Positions 27,481-36,864 are shown, numbered from the stretch's first letter. The stretch is 64,000 bases of DNA from Bacteroidaceae bacterium (GCA_017619335.1 JAFZSP010000033.1:62001-126000), one strand, 5' to 3'. Program-made: numbers and translations. Notes: generated by a model from the sequence alone, not told the origin.

Positions 27481-27575
27481 GACAGACGCCTCTACGACGC
27501 ACCAATGCTGCAGCGTTCCAAATCTCCATCCCTCCCGCCCAAGGAACGCAAGCGGTGATGGTGCGTCTTCCTATG
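27481..27575 (+). ncRNA. Candidate structured RNA after zapA, possibly 6S RNA
   Basis: The 156-nt zapA-rny gap folds into a long hairpin: GACGCACCA (27496-27504) pairs with TGGTGCGTC (27559-27567), then an internal bubble of 8 and 9 nt, then GCGTTCC (27513-27519) pairs with GGAACGC (27543-27549), closed by a 23-nt loop. A long stem with a bubble is the hallmark of 6S RNA, and ssrS lies directly downstream of zapA in many bacteria. The bubble is smaller than usual and exact ends are unknown. It could instead be an rny leader element. Confidence 0.5.
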
Positions 27576-27613
27576 TTAATATCTAACGAAAGAATATATA
27601 CAACAACATTAAA

Positions 27614-29173
27614 ATGAATACATTAGGACTCATAATCACCATTTCGTCCGCCGTCATAGCAGCGGCAATGGTCATCTATCAAGTCGTCTGGTATCGACAC
27701 ACCAGACCGGCCAAGATGCGCCAGTTGCACGAAGATGCCAAGAAAGAGGCAGAAGTCATCAAGCAGAAAAAACTCCTGGAAGTCAAGGAAAAATTCCTCA
27801 ACAAGAAAGCCGAACTGGAAAAGGAAGTGCAGCAGCGCAACCAGCAAATCCAGCAGGGCGAGAACCGCCTGAAACAGCGCGAACTGAGCCTGAACCAACG
27901 TCAGGACGAACTCAACCGCCGCAAGAACGAACAGGAAGCCGAGCGCAAGCGTCTGGATCAGCAGACAGCAACTCTCCAGAAAAGAGAGGAGGAGCTGGGC
28001 CAGCGACTGGAAAGCCTTATCACTCAGGAACGCACACAGCTTGAGAAAATCAGCGGACTCAGCGCCGAAGAAGCCCGCGAGCGTCTCGTGGAGACCCTCA
28101 AGGACGAGGCCAAAACTGCTGCCGCCGGCTACATCAACGAAATCATGGACGATGCCAAGATGACCGCCAACAAGGAAGCCAAGCGCATCATCATCCAGAC
28201 CATCCAGCGCGTGGCCACCGAGACAGCCGTGGAGAACAGTGTCACCGTGTTCCACATCGAGAATGACGACGTCAAAGGACGTGTCATCGGTCGTGAAGGG
28301 CGTAACATTCGTGCCCTGGAGGCCGCTGCCGGCGTGGAAATCGTGGTGGATGACACCCCCGAGAGCATCGTCATCAGCGGCTTCGACCCCGTTCGTCGTG
28401 AGATTGCCCGCCTGGCCCTGCACCAATTGGTGGCCGACGGCCGCATCCATCCCGCCCGTATCGAGGAAGTCGTGGCAAAGGTCAAGAAGCAAGTCGATGA
28501 AGAAATCATGGAAGTGGGCAAGCGCACCGCCATCGACCTGGGTGTCCACGGCCTGCATCCCGAGCTCATTCGCATCGTCGGTAAGATGAAGTACCGCTCC
28601 TCCTACGGTCAGAACCTCTTGCAGCACGCCCGCGAGACCGCCAACCTCTGTGCCGTCATGGCCAGCGAGCTGGGTTTGAACGCCAAGAAAGCCAAGCGCG
28701 CCGGACTGCTTCACGATATCGGCAAGGTGCCCGATGAGGAGCCCGAACTGCCGCACGCACTCTACGGTGCCAAGTTGGCAGAGAAATACAAGGAGAAGCC
28801 CGACATCTGCAACGCCATCGGCGCCCACCATGAGGAGATGGAGATGACCAGCCTCATCGCCCCCATCGTGCAGGTCTGTGATGCCATCAGCGGTGCTCGC
28901 CCTGGTGCCCGCCGCGAGATTGCCGAAGCCTACATCAAGCGCCTCAAGGACCTGGAAGACATCGCCATGAGCTATCCCGGCGTCACCAAGACCTTCGCCA
29001 TCCAGGCCGGCCGCGAACTGCGCGTCATTGTCGGTGCCGACAAGATTGACGACAAGCAGACCGAAGTTCTTTCCAACGATATAGCCACCAAGATCCAGAA
29101 CGAGATGACCTATCCCGGACAGGTGAAAATCACCGTCATCCGTGAAACACGTGCCGTCTCCTACGCCAAGTAA
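27614..29173 (+). CDS. rny: Ribonuclease Y
   Basis: A 519-residue membrane-anchored endoribonuclease that initiates mRNA decay. One N-terminal membrane helix (about 5-25), a long coiled coil (about 35-150), a KH RNA-binding domain ([33 protein letters not shown], about 220-255) and an HD domain with [17 protein letters not shown] and GAHHEEME metal ligands (about 365-400) are in the normal order and length. The following glycosyltransferase starts in the stop codon (TAATG). Confidence 0.96.
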   Translation: MNTLGLIITISSAVIAAAMVIYQVVWYRHTRPAKMRQLHEDAKKEAEVIKQKKLLEVKEKFLNKKAELEKEVQQRNQQIQQGENRLKQRELSLNQRQDELNRRKNEQEAERKRLDQQTATLQKREEELGQRLESLITQERTQLEKISGLSAEEARERLVETLKDEAKTAAAGYINEIMDDAKMTANKEAKRIIIQTIQRVATETAVENSVTVFHIENDDVKGRVIGREGRNIRALEAAAGVEIVVDDTPESIVISGFDPVRREIARLALHQLVADGRIHPARIEEVVAKVKKQVDEEIMEVGKRTAIDLGVHGLHPELIRIVGKMKYRSSYGQNLLQHARETANLCAVMASELGLNAKKAKRAGLLHDIGKVPDEEPELPHALYGAKLAEKYKEKPDICNAIGAHHEEMEMTSLIAPIVQVCDAISGARPGARREIAEAYIKRLKDLEDIAMSYPGVTKTFAIQAGRELRVIVGADKIDDKQTEVLSNDIATKIQNEMTYPGQVKITVIRETRAVSYAK

Positions 29174-29982
29174 TGAAAGAACTTGTCTCAATCATCATGC
29201 CCTCCTATAATTCTGGCAAGTATATTGCCAGAAGCATAGAGAGTATCATATCCCAGACCTATCAGTATTGGGAACTGCTCATCACCGATGACAATTCCAC
29301 CGATGACACCCAAGAAATCTTGCGCAGTTTCGCTGCGCAGGATGTCAGAGTTCGTATTTTCCAGATGACCACCAACAAAGGGCCCGGCCACGCGCGCAAC
29401 TATTCTATCGAACAGGCACGTGGGCGTTACATCGCCTTCTGTGACAGTGACGACTGCTGGCTTCCCATGAAACTGGAAAAACAACTGGAACTCATGCAGC
29501 AGAAAGACTGCGCCCTCTCCTACTCGTCCTACTTCACCTGTTCCGAGAAGGGCGAAATCAACGGCATCATCATGGCACAGCCCCAACTGACGCTGAAAGA
29601 AATGAAACGTGACAATAAAATCGGCTGTCTCACTATTGTTTATGATACGCTGAAATGTGGCAAAGTGTTCATGCCAACTATGCGCAAGCGTCAGGACTGG
29701 GCTCTCCTGCTGCAGATTATGAAGAAGCATCCCGTGGCCCATGGCATCACACTCCCGATGGCTGTCTATCGTCTGCGTGAATTCTCAGTGTCCCACTCCA
29801 AGTTCTCCCTCATCAAATACAACGCACAGGTCTATCGCGAAGTCTTCGATTACTCTACCTTCCACTCCTACACCTACCTCTTCGGTATCTTCATGCCGAC
29901 CTACTTCTCCAAATGCGTGCAGACAATGATTGATCGTCATCGTTACCGCGCCCTTTGGACACCATTACAAAACAATAAGTAA
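29173..29982 (+). CDS. Glycosyltransferase family 2
   Basis: A 269-residue GT-A enzyme: VSIIMPSYNSGKYIARSIESI at the N terminus, LLITDDNSTDDT (about 37-48) and the metal-binding CDSDDCW (about 94-100). Acceptor and sugar are unknown. It overlaps the rny stop by one base and is convergent with the polysaccharide locus, to which it may belong functionally. There is no membrane segment. Confidence 0.9.
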   Translation: MKELVSIIMPSYNSGKYIARSIESIISQTYQYWELLITDDNSTDDTQEILRSFAAQDVRVRIFQMTTNKGPGHARNYSIEQARGRYIAFCDSDDCWLPMKLEKQLELMQQKDCALSYSSYFTCSEKGEINGIIMAQPQLTLKEMKRDNKIGCLTIVYDTLKCGKVFMPTMRKRQDWALLLQIMKKHPVAHGITLPMAVYRLREFSVSHSKFSLIKYNAQVYREVFDYSTFHSYTYLFGIFMPTYFSKCVQTMIDRHRYRALWTPLQNNK

Positions 29983-29986
29983 ACAG

Positions 29987-30904
29987 TCACTCTCTCTCTT
30001 TCAGTTTCTGCCAAGCTTTCACACAAAAGGCACAACATCTGAACCAGGCATTGTTTTCATATCGTTCCCACAGCTGTGCATAGCTATTGAAGACATCATT
30101 ATTCGTCAATTGATTCATGGCTTGCATCTGGGCAATATGTAAATGATGATAGAACGGGCTGGCTATATGCCCATCTAAATCATACATACTCCAATAACCA
30201 TTAGTGAACGAGGGTAACCTCTCAATAAGAGACCTGACAGAACGTTCCAAAAGACTCTTGTAAATTCCCTCGTCCTTACTCACCAAAACAAAATCATAAA
30301 GGCCCCACCAAGCAAATATCCAGCCATTCATGACTGCCGGAAGATGAGTGTATTCCATGAAAAGCACTTGGCCATCTTTGAATAAGGTCGTTCCTCCATC
30401 TTCAAGGGGTTTGACCATATAATCTATGGCTCTGTGCGCCGCATCCAGGCAGTCACTCCTGCCAAACTGCTGATAGGCTCTCAAAAGCAAGGAGGCAGCT
30501 TCACCCTGAGCCATCGCGCCATAGGGATTGTCCAGATATCTGAACGAGAAGTTGTCCCATGCTCCGGATGGCTCCTGATGCAACAGAGTCCATTCCACAC
30601 ATTGGTGGAACTTCTTCAAATAGGCCTCTTCACGTGTAATCAGAAAAAGATCATAGGCTCCCAACCCATACTGAAAGATGTCAACAGGAAAATAGATCCA
30701 CTCCCCTTTTGTTGTCTGATATTGAGGCAACTCATCAGTATTGAGTAACTGTGGCAGCATTGTCACTTTCTCTGTCAGGTTATTGTAATACCCCTTCAAT
30801 TCTGCCCGTTCAAAGCATTTGCCCAAATCCTGATTGACGTGCATCACACTTTTTCCCGTCAGCATCTTGTACCATTTGCGAATATTGTATAATGTCAAAG
30901 CCAT
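29987..30904 (-). CDS. D-glucuronyl C5-epimerase-family protein
   Basis: A 305-residue protein resembling the catalytic C-terminal domain of D-glucuronyl C5-epimerases, an (alpha/alpha) barrel: FPVDIFQYGLGAYDLFLI, GEWIYFP, GAMAQGEAASLLLRAY, MNGWIFAWWGLYDFVLV, NGYWSMYDLDG and IASPFYHHLHIAQM. Such enzymes convert glucuronate to iduronate within polymers in animals; bacterial members are poorly studied. There is no signal peptide. It is the last gene of the AAA-WbsX-GT4 operon, 5 nt after GT4, so it probably acts on the locus's polysaccharide or its lipid-linked precursor. Confidence 0.8.
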   Translation of the reverse strand: MALTLYNIRKWYKMLTGKSVMHVNQDLGKCFERAELKGYYNNLTEKVTMLPQLLNTDELPQYQTTKGEWIYFPVDIFQYGLGAYDLFLITREEAYLKKFHQCVEWTLLHQEPSGAWDNFSFRYLDNPYGAMAQGEAASLLLRAYQQFGRSDCLDAAHRAIDYMVKPLEDGGTTLFKDGQVLFMEYTHLPAVMNGWIFAWWGLYDFVLVSKDEGIYKSLLERSVRSLIERLPSFTNGYWSMYDLDGHIASPFYHHLHIAQMQAMNQLTNNDVFNSYAQLWERYENNAWFRCCAFCVKAWQKLKERE

Positions 30905-30909
30905 TTGTC

Positions 30910-31944
30910 TTATCTAATTTTATCAATTAAAACACTTAACACGCTCTCTGGTGTAAACTTCTCCGCTTTCTGGGCACAAGCTTGCCTCATCTCTGCAACC
31001 AACTGTGGTTCACGGGCCAAACGAAGGATGATGTCTGTCATGGCATCAATATCATGAACCTGAAAGAGGAACCCAGTCCTCCCCTCCTCCACCAGTTCTG
31101 CATTGGATCGCCAGTCACTGGCTACAACCGGCAATGCAGCAGCCAGTGCATCAATCAGTGTACCAGCAAAACATTCACCCGGGTAGAAAGTGGGGAAAAG
31201 CATTAGGAAATAATGACTCAACAGCTGTGAGGTGTCCTCGAAGCCCACGCAACCTTTGTAATGAATGTAATCCGGCTGCTGCTGCATCAACTTGTTGAAC
31301 CAATGCTCATCTTCCACCTGACCATAGATGTCTAGTTCAAACCGTTGGCCATCACCTTGCTCATTGCATCTGCACACAGCAGCAATGGCATCACCAATAC
31401 CCTTCTCTGGGATAACGCGGGAGAAGGTACAAAGTCTGAGGGTTGAGCCGTTGGTGTTCTCGGTTAACTCTGGCGATATAATCTTCAAAGGTTTGCAGTT
31501 GGGCATCACGGTAACGTTTGTCAAGCCCAGTTTCTTGAGTTCACGTGCCACCAAATGGGTTTCCACATAGATGGAATCAAAATGACGCATCAGCAGTTTC
31601 AAGAAAGGAAAACGCCGTAGCATCAACGGCAAGCGTCCACCTACAGTGACATAATGAAGCCTTCTGCGGAAAAAAAGATTGAAAAATATCAAGAGAGGTG
31701 TTATCAACGCAATTGCCTTGAACGCCGGCATGATAATCACGTTCCGAGATGAGTGCAACATTCTGGGAATCACAAACGGCATTCTCACGAGGAAGCGCCA
31801 TCTGCCAGAAGTGTCTTCTTTCGCCACCTGCTCTTCGCTCAACTGCCTGACGAGCTCCTGAGCCACAATCTTCGTCTTCACTGTCTGGCCGTTGAGCACC
31901 TCCCGATGGAAGGAGAAATGCCCCAAGATAGCAACCGTCTTCAT
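30910..31944 (-). CDS. Glycosyltransferase family 4
   Basis: A 344-residue GT-B enzyme. The C-terminal half has the GT4 donor site: FSRVIPEKGIGDAIAAV, GCVGFEDTSQLLSHYFLMLFPTFYPGECFAGTLIDALAAALPVVASDWRSNAELV. The N-terminal part (VGGRLPLMLRRFPFLKLLMRHFDSIYVET) is the acceptor domain. It overlaps the WbsX-type gene by 4 nt and is followed 5 nt later by the epimerase-like gene. Confidence 0.9.
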   Translation of the reverse strand: MKTVAILGHFSFHREVLNGQTVKTKIVAQELVRQLSEEQVAKEDTSGRWRFLVRMPFVIPRMLHSSRNVIIMPAFKAIALITPLLIFFNLFFRRRLHYVTVGGRLPLMLRRFPFLKLLMRHFDSIYVETHLVARELKKLGLTNVTVMPNCKPLKIISPELTENTNGSTLRLCTFSRVIPEKGIGDAIAAVCRCNEQGDGQRFELDIYGQVEDEHWFNKLMQQQPDYIHYKGCVGFEDTSQLLSHYFLMLFPTFYPGECFAGTLIDALAAALPVVASDWRSNAELVEEGRTGFLFQVHDIDAMTDIILRLAREPQLVAEMRQACAQKAEKFTPESVLSVLIDKIR

Positions 31945-33098
31945 TTATCCAAGCATTTTTCCTGAGCCAGACGCAGAGCCTGGAGATAACCATGGCCAAA
32001 GCGCTGGTCTGGTTCAACATAGTTGCCCTCACCCCATTCGTTCCAAGCTTTCAGGAACAATATCTGATGCTGTGATTGCTTCTTGTGGCAGAGCGCAATA
32101 GCCTCTTCCACTGTTCGCTGGAACTTCTCGGGTGTACTGTCCACCAGCGGATTAGTCTTGCTGCCTGCACGGGGTGTCCGGTCCCACTGGGGAAGCAGTG
32201 TAGGATAAACATTCTCCCAACCGTCTTCCTTAACATAATAGTATTTCATAGTGCGGGCGTAGTCGGTTCGATAAGAATAAGGAAGCAGGGAGTTTTCACC
32301 AATTTTGGAAAGGACTGCGCGCAGTCGGCCCTTACACATTGTCTGTGCTCGGAAAAGACCAGAAGACATTACAGCATCAAAGCCCATGTCCAATATTTCC
32401 TTATAGATATTACCGGCTTGATTCACATCCCAGAAAGTCTGCTTTCCGTTCTCATCACGAACCGTCTTCCGCACATTATCTGTATATCCGATGAAGTGAA
32501 TGCCTTCCAGGCCGTTCTCGCGGGCCATCTGCTGCCAGAGGTCAATGAAGCGTCTGATTTCAGGAAACTTGCGTGGTGCCCAGATAGCAAAGATGGGCTT
32601 TCCATCCACCTTGATATATCTCGGGTCACGGAAAGCAGGAAGCAGCGTCTGGAAGTGCAGCTTATGATCCTCAAAATCATAGTGCATCTGCATGATCATC
32701 GAGTCCTGCCGCAGGCTGCTGCCCTTCTTCCAGGTCTTGTTGGTCCAGTCATGATTGGCCCAGCACAGACAGAAGGGAAGGTCGGGCTTTCCACTGGCCA
32801 GCACTTCATTAAAGGGACGCTCCAACAGCTGTTTCCCGTGTCCGAACCAGTAATGATAGTAACAGAAACCCTCCAATCCGGCCTCACGGGCCAGCGCCGC
32901 CTGCTGCTCCCGAATCTCTAGAAGTCGCAAGTCATAGAACCCCAAGTCTGCTGGCAGACGGGGCTGGTAATGACCGCGGAACAGCGGTCGTGCCTTCACC
33001 ACATTATTCCATTCCGTAAAACCCGGTCCCCACCACTCATCATTCTCTGGGATGGGGTGATACTGAGGCAGATATAATCCAATGATGCGTGGTTTCAT
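31941..33098 (-). CDS. WbsX-type glycosyltransferase (Glyco_tran_WbsX)
   Basis: A 385-residue protein matching the WbsX family found in O-antigen and capsule loci: RIIGLYLPQYHPIPENDEWWGPGFTEWNNV, FCYYHYWF, LPFCLCWANHDWTNKTWKK, FLKAWNEWGEGNYVEPD. The fold is related to GH99-type barrels, so the mechanism is not settled. I chose the ATG at 33098, 10 nt after the upstream gene; the frame extends to 33200 but overlaps that gene. Confidence 0.9.
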   Translation of the reverse strand: MKPRIIGLYLPQYHPIPENDEWWGPGFTEWNNVVKARPLFRGHYQPRLPADLGFYDLRLLEIREQQAALAREAGLEGFCYYHYWFGHGKQLLERPFNEVLASGKPDLPFCLCWANHDWTNKTWKKGSSLRQDSMIMQMHYDFEDHKLHFQTLLPAFRDPRYIKVDGKPIFAIWAPRKFPEIRRFIDLWQQMARENGLEGIHFIGYTDNVRKTVRDENGKQTFWDVNQAGNIYKEILDMGFDAVMSSGLFRAQTMCKGRLRAVLSKIGENSLLPYSYRTDYARTMKYYYVKEDGWENVYPTLLPQWDRTPRAGSKTNPLVDSTPEKFQRTVEEAIALCHKKQSQHQILFLKAWNEWGEGNYVEPDQRFGHGYLQALRLAQEKCLDK

Positions 33099-33108
33099 AA
33101 TAATTCCT

Positions 33109-34710
33109 TTACATTCCCCACACCATGATGGTGCGGTCTTGATGGGTATATGGTTGATGCCAAATCCGCTGCTCCCAGGTCTTTGTCTGTGAGCGGTCAA
33201 AGATAATCAAATGTCCCTCGTCAACGGAGCCTACTGTATCCATATATTCTGCAGTCTGCTGGAGACCTTTTTCTATCGCAGTGTCCAAAGCACCACGCAA
33301 GATTTTCAGTTCCAAAACGATGCGTTGAACAGGACCGCCGTATCCGTCAGTCAGCGGCTTACGAATAAGCAAATCTGTGCGTTTGCGCCCAAGACCATAC
33401 TCGCGGTCAATGTAACCGCCGCCGTTGACGATTCGTTGCAAAAAGGCTTGAAGAAGCAACTGAGGCCCCGCCTCTGCGTAATCAAACTTACCAATCCATG
33501 AATCAGCGTTCTGACGGAAGAACTGCTGAAAATCCAACAGCAGTTTTTCCATATCTATGCTATTGTCGGCACGTTGGTACCACTGCGGTTCCTGAACCAG
33601 CACATCCTGAGTACTCCAAGTCAACTCACGAGGAATGATTTCACGATAGATGCCATTAGAAATACGACGGGGCTTGCCACGTTCACGCTTTATCAGTCCC
33701 AAATCCACCGCATACTGAATATCGTCAGAAGGAATGATGCCTTCATCGGCCTCATCACTATTGGCCAGCATCGGCTCTATCACCCGCCGCACTCGTGGTT
33801 CTTTGAGTTTGTCTATCAGAATATCTATGTGTGTATCACGACGATAGATGATTCGCTCCTGAGCGCGGTACATCATTTCCGGCGTAATGCGGACACTGCG
33901 GTCACGGTTCTCTTTCATCTTCCACGCCACTTCGTAGGCCAAAGCATTCACCAGCCAAGGTTGGCCCTCTGTGGCTTCCCACACCATGGGGAAACAAGCT
34001 TCGTCGAAGACCTGACCCGTCGCACGGGTATGCTGCATGTAAAGCTCATGGATTTCATCCTTGGAAAAATCACCCAGCCGAAGCGACTCTGCCTTGATAT
34101 TGAACGCAGAACCACCAGTGATGATATCTTGGTCGGAGAGCACAATGCGATAGTCACGCACATCCCGCACCCCACAGAGAATGATGCTTTGCGGGAAAGC
34201 TGCAGGACGATTGACATAACCCGAACGAATCTGGCGAAGAACGGCAATCAGCGAATCACCTACGAGTGAATCAATCTCATCAAGCAACAAGACAAGCGGT
34301 TTGGATAGTTGTTCACACAGCTTTGACAAATAAGTAGATAGCATGGAATCGCGGCCTTCTTTTTGTGCAGAATCGCGAATTTCTTCAGCCAGCGGTTCCT
34401 GCATTGTCCAAGCTATTTCTCTGGCCAAAACATCGACGGTTGATTTCACCACCGCTGCAACATCATTCCGTGATGCCTGTCCGCCCTCCACATTGGCATA
34501 CACTGCGATGTAGTCACCTTCCTTATTCAAATAATCACGCAGCGCCAGCAAACAAGATGTCTTACCTGTCTGCCGGGGAGCATGAAGAACAAAATACTTC
34601 TTCTGACGTATCAGCATCAGAACTTCATCCAAATCAAAACGAGTGAGAGGATCAATCGTATAATGGTCTTCTGAGCGGTTGGGACCAGCCGTATTGAAAA
34701 ACTTTTCCAT
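33109..34710 (-). CDS. AAA-family ATPase fused to a PD-(D/E)XK nuclease-like domain
   Basis: A 533-residue protein. The ATPase (about 20-280) has Walker A HAPRQTGKTS (43-52) and Walker B LVLLLDEIDS (about 138-147). The C-terminal domain (about 400-520) has a nuclease-like core: GGYIDREYGLGRKRTDLLI and RIVLELKIL, then KGLQQTAEYMD, supplying D, E-x-K and Q positions. Similar fusions are common and multi-copy in Bacteroidetes; their job is unknown, with defence or selfish-element roles possible. It has its own promoter and runs directly into the glycosyltransferase genes with only 10 nt between. Confidence 0.85.
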   Translation of the reverse strand: MEKFFNTAGPNRSEDHYTIDPLTRFDLDEVLMLIRQKKYFVLHAPRQTGKTSCLLALRDYLNKEGDYIAVYANVEGGQASRNDVAAVVKSTVDVLAREIAWTMQEPLAEEIRDSAQKEGRDSMLSTYLSKLCEQLSKPLVLLLDEIDSLVGDSLIAVLRQIRSGYVNRPAAFPQSIILCGVRDVRDYRIVLSDQDIITGGSAFNIKAESLRLGDFSKDEIHELYMQHTRATGQVFDEACFPMVWEATEGQPWLVNALAYEVAWKMKENRDRSVRITPEMMYRAQERIIYRRDTHIDILIDKLKEPRVRRVIEPMLANSDEADEGIIPSDDIQYAVDLGLIKRERGKPRRISNGIYREIIPRELTWSTQDVLVQEPQWYQRADNSIDMEKLLLDFQQFFRQNADSWIGKFDYAEAGPQLLLQAFLQRIVNGGGYIDREYGLGRKRTDLLIRKPLTDGYGGPVQRIVLELKILRGALDTAIEKGLQQTAEYMDTVGSVDEGHLIIFDRSQTKTWEQRIWHQPYTHQDRTIMVWGM

Positions 34711-34729
34711 CTATTTTCTAATTGCGGTG

Positions 34730-34760
34730 CAAAGATAATGCTTTCTGCTGACGTGACAAA
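34730..34760 (-). promoter_or_regulatory. Promoter of the AAA-WbsX-GT4-epimerase operon
   Basis: On the minus strand TTTG (34757-34760), 19-bp spacer, TATCTTTG (34730-34737). The start codon is 20 nt downstream. Confidence 0.7.
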
Positions 34761-34862
34761 AAAATTGGGCAAGAAATGTTGAAAAAGAAGAGCTTTTACA
34801 CTTGAATGGTCATATAGCACATACTAAAGTAATAACCAATAACAAAAAGTGATAAGCAAAAT

Positions 34863-34945
34863 ATCTGCCATCTGTCACCAATTGACATAACATTCAGGTA
34901 AACAATAGATAATGGGGTGTATGATGGTGGTGACAGATGGCAGAT
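34863..34945. repeat. Inverted repeat with RTGNCAG heptamers, downstream of the vapE gene
   Basis: ATCTGCCATCTGTCACCA (34863-34880) and TGGTGACAGATGGCAGAT (34928-34945) are perfect 18-bp inverted arms around 47 nt. Each arm is made of heptamers (GTGACAG, ATGGCAG). A similar structure lies on the far side of the gene at 36865-36948. Confidence 0.85.
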
Positions 34946-34962
34946 GAGTCTGCGAAAATCGC

Positions 34963-36483
34963 CTATTTCAGTAGTACAAGACGATAAGCCGAGCCTCTTT
35001 TTTCACGCTTTTTGATGATTTCCGGGTTTGCCGAGAGTACTCGCCCAAACTGGATGAGACTCATATTCTTCAGCAGCGGAGCAGTCGCCTTGCGCTGACG
35101 CAACTCCTCATAAATCTCTGAGGTCAGGTACCACTTGCCTTCACGGGTATTCTTCGCTGGACGGAAGGCCCGCACAAAGAGCTGTTCCACAGGCTGTTGC
35201 ATCATATAGGGGCGATTGTGCTCAATGATGACATCTGTCTCCTCCTTTGAAAACCACCAGGACTTGCCTTTCTGATGAATAAGATAAGCCACCTGAGCGA
35301 ACAGCTGCAAATGATTGATGACGTAGGTGTCATCAATGGGAGCCGTCAGCTCGATGGCGATGAAACGCCGTGAGCCAGAGGGGTCTGCGAGGACATCATG
35401 CTGGTTGCTGGTGGCGATGAACGAAGCCAGACGCGGCATCTCCACCTGACGCGTGCCGTAGTGAGGGCGCAGCTTCACCACCGACAGCTGTACCACATTC
35501 TTCAAGAACCCCGCCTGCACCTTGGCCGAATACTGGTTGAACTCGTCCAAACAGATGAGTAGCAGCTGGTTCATGGCTTGCAGCACCGTCTTCTTCTCGT
35601 CCAGGATCAGGCTCGCGGTGTAACCCGCCTTCAATTCCGGCGGCAACAGACGCTCGCAGAAACGTGACTTGCCCCATCCTTGCGGACCTATCAGCAACGG
35701 CACCACCGCATTGCCAAACGGGCGGTAATCCAGATAGGGACGCCACTGCATGTAAACGCCCATCAACCAGCGTTCCAGCCACTTCCGCCACAGGGCACGT
35801 TTCCGACAAGGCACCGTGTCGGCCAGTTCGCGGATGCGGTCCCGCTTGTCCCACTTCGTCAAATCCACACGGTTCATGAAATCGTCCAACGCATCATAAC
35901 GCGGAATCATATCGGAGCGGACGTACCTCGTCACATCACGGTTCCACACATTGATGCCTTCCAGTCGTGCCAGCTCCGTCATCCCATTCACCACCCTTTC
36001 ATCCACGGGCTGCCAGTCGGGCGAGCAGCTGGTGGTGGCACGGGCGTATTCGGTGAAGCCCAGTAACTCGTTGAAACGGAACTGATAACGTCCCGTGAGA
36101 AAGAGCTCCAGCATTTCCGTCTCTGTCTGCACACGCACCTGCCGGTCTGTCGGGACGATTCCGTTCTGTGCGTAATAGACAAGATGGAACCGCTCGCGCA
36201 GAGCCTCAATTTCTGCATCAGCGATGCGGTCTGTCAGCAGGTTCTCTGCATGCATCAGCGCCTCTTCCTCCGGCATCTTGGCTTCAAAGGCCAGCTCGGC
36301 TAACCGTTCCGTGAAAGCCTGAACGTTTGCCCGAGCCTTTATCCAGCCGCCATACTCCTTCAGCGCCGTGCGGATAAACCGCTCAAAGGCGCGCTTGTTC
36401 ACATTGTAAGGATGCTCTTGCATCACACCTTCCTTCATCTTCTTCTTTTTCATTGTTTCATATATGGTAATTGACGATGACAT
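34963..36483 (-). CDS. VapE/DUF3874-type primase-helicase-like protein
   Basis: A 506-residue protein of the virulence-associated E family, P-loop ATPases related to mobile-element replication helicases. Walker A is GPQGWGKSRF (266-275), Walker B-like LLICLDEFN (about 310-318), and a sensor region ATSNQHDVLADPSGSRRFIAIEL near 365-385. The C-terminal DUF3874-like part (about 440-506) is probably winged helix. Several start codons are possible (Met1, 11, 16, 21); the longest is given. The gene is isolated, has an unusually long palindrome-filled leader, and is enclosed by heptamer inverted repeats, all signs of a small autonomous or relic mobile unit. Confidence 0.85.
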   Translation of the reverse strand: MSSSITIYETMKKKKMKEGVMQEHPYNVNKRAFERFIRTALKEYGGWIKARANVQAFTERLAELAFEAKMPEEEALMHAENLLTDRIADAEIEALRERFHLVYYAQNGIVPTDRQVRVQTETEMLELFLTGRYQFRFNELLGFTEYARATTSCSPDWQPVDERVVNGMTELARLEGINVWNRDVTRYVRSDMIPRYDALDDFMNRVDLTKWDKRDRIRELADTVPCRKRALWRKWLERWLMGVYMQWRPYLDYRPFGNAVVPLLIGPQGWGKSRFCERLLPPELKAGYTASLILDEKKTVLQAMNQLLLICLDEFNQYSAKVQAGFLKNVVQLSVVKLRPHYGTRQVEMPRLASFIATSNQHDVLADPSGSRRFIAIELTAPIDDTYVINHLQLFAQVAYLIHQKGKSWWFSKEETDVIIEHNRPYMMQQPVEQLFVRAFRPAKNTREGKWYLTSEIYEELRQRKATAPLLKNMSLIQFGRVLSANPEIIKKREKRGSAYRLVLLK

Positions 36484-36526
36484 CGCAACCTGTTTCCCAC
36501 GCTTTTCTCACTGGCTGGAAAGATTT

Positions 36527-36665
36527 GTCTCAACGATGAGACAAAACAATCTCATTGGTGAGACAAAAGTGTCTCATTAGTGAGACAGCCCTGTCTCACG
36601 GGTGAGACAACCGAGTCTCAAAGGTGAGACAAACTCGTCTCACGGGTGGGACTGTCCGTTGAGAC
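36527..36665. repeat. 22-bp-period array of GTCTCA-N4-TGAGAC palindromes
   Basis: Six units begin at 36527, 36549, 36571, 36593, 36615 and 36637, each a 16-bp palindrome with a 6-nt spacer. Arms are conserved (unit 2 starts ATCTCA, unit 6 ends TGGGAC) while the 4-nt centres (ACGA, TTGG, TTAG, CGGG, AAGG, CGGG) and spacers vary. A degenerate seventh half-site ends at 36665. It lies between the vapE promoter and start codon. Confidence 0.95.
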
Positions 36666-36718
36666 AGATTGACGGCACATCACATTCTGGTCAAAGAGCG
36701 TAAATGATTTCATCAAAG

Positions 36719-36746
36719 AGCGCAGGACATTTTGTCCTTTTGCGCT
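36719..36746. promoter_or_regulatory. Hairpin at the vapE transcription start
   Basis: AGCGCA and GGACA (36719-36729) pair with TGTCC and TGCGCT (36733-36746) with a small bulge. It overlaps the predicted start site, so it could be an operator or the 5' end of the mRNA. Confidence 0.45.
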
Positions 36747-36747
36747 G

Positions 36748-36779
36748 CAAAGATAATGAAAAAGAACGAGAATTGCAAA
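36748..36779 (-). promoter_or_regulatory. vapE promoter
   Basis: On the minus strand TTTG (36776-36779), 20-bp spacer, TATCTTTG (36748-36755). The predicted leader of about 255 nt contains the palindrome array. Confidence 0.7.
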
Positions 36780-36864
36780 TTTCCAAGCAAAAAAATGAGA
36801 TAATCTTCGGAAAAGGCGAATAAATCATTAAAAAAGGAATCAAATTCATCAGAAATCATCGATT

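Noticed and set aside
27623..29191. 522-codon minus-strand frame
   Set aside because: Antisense to ribonuclease Y; no recognisable domain.
30434..30748. 104-codon plus-strand frame
   Set aside because: Antisense to the C5-epimerase-like gene with no coding features.
36527..36665. CRISPR array
   Set aside because: The repeats are short palindromes with 6-nt spacers and a 22-bp period, far from the 25-40 nt repeats and spacers of CRISPR; no cas gene is present.
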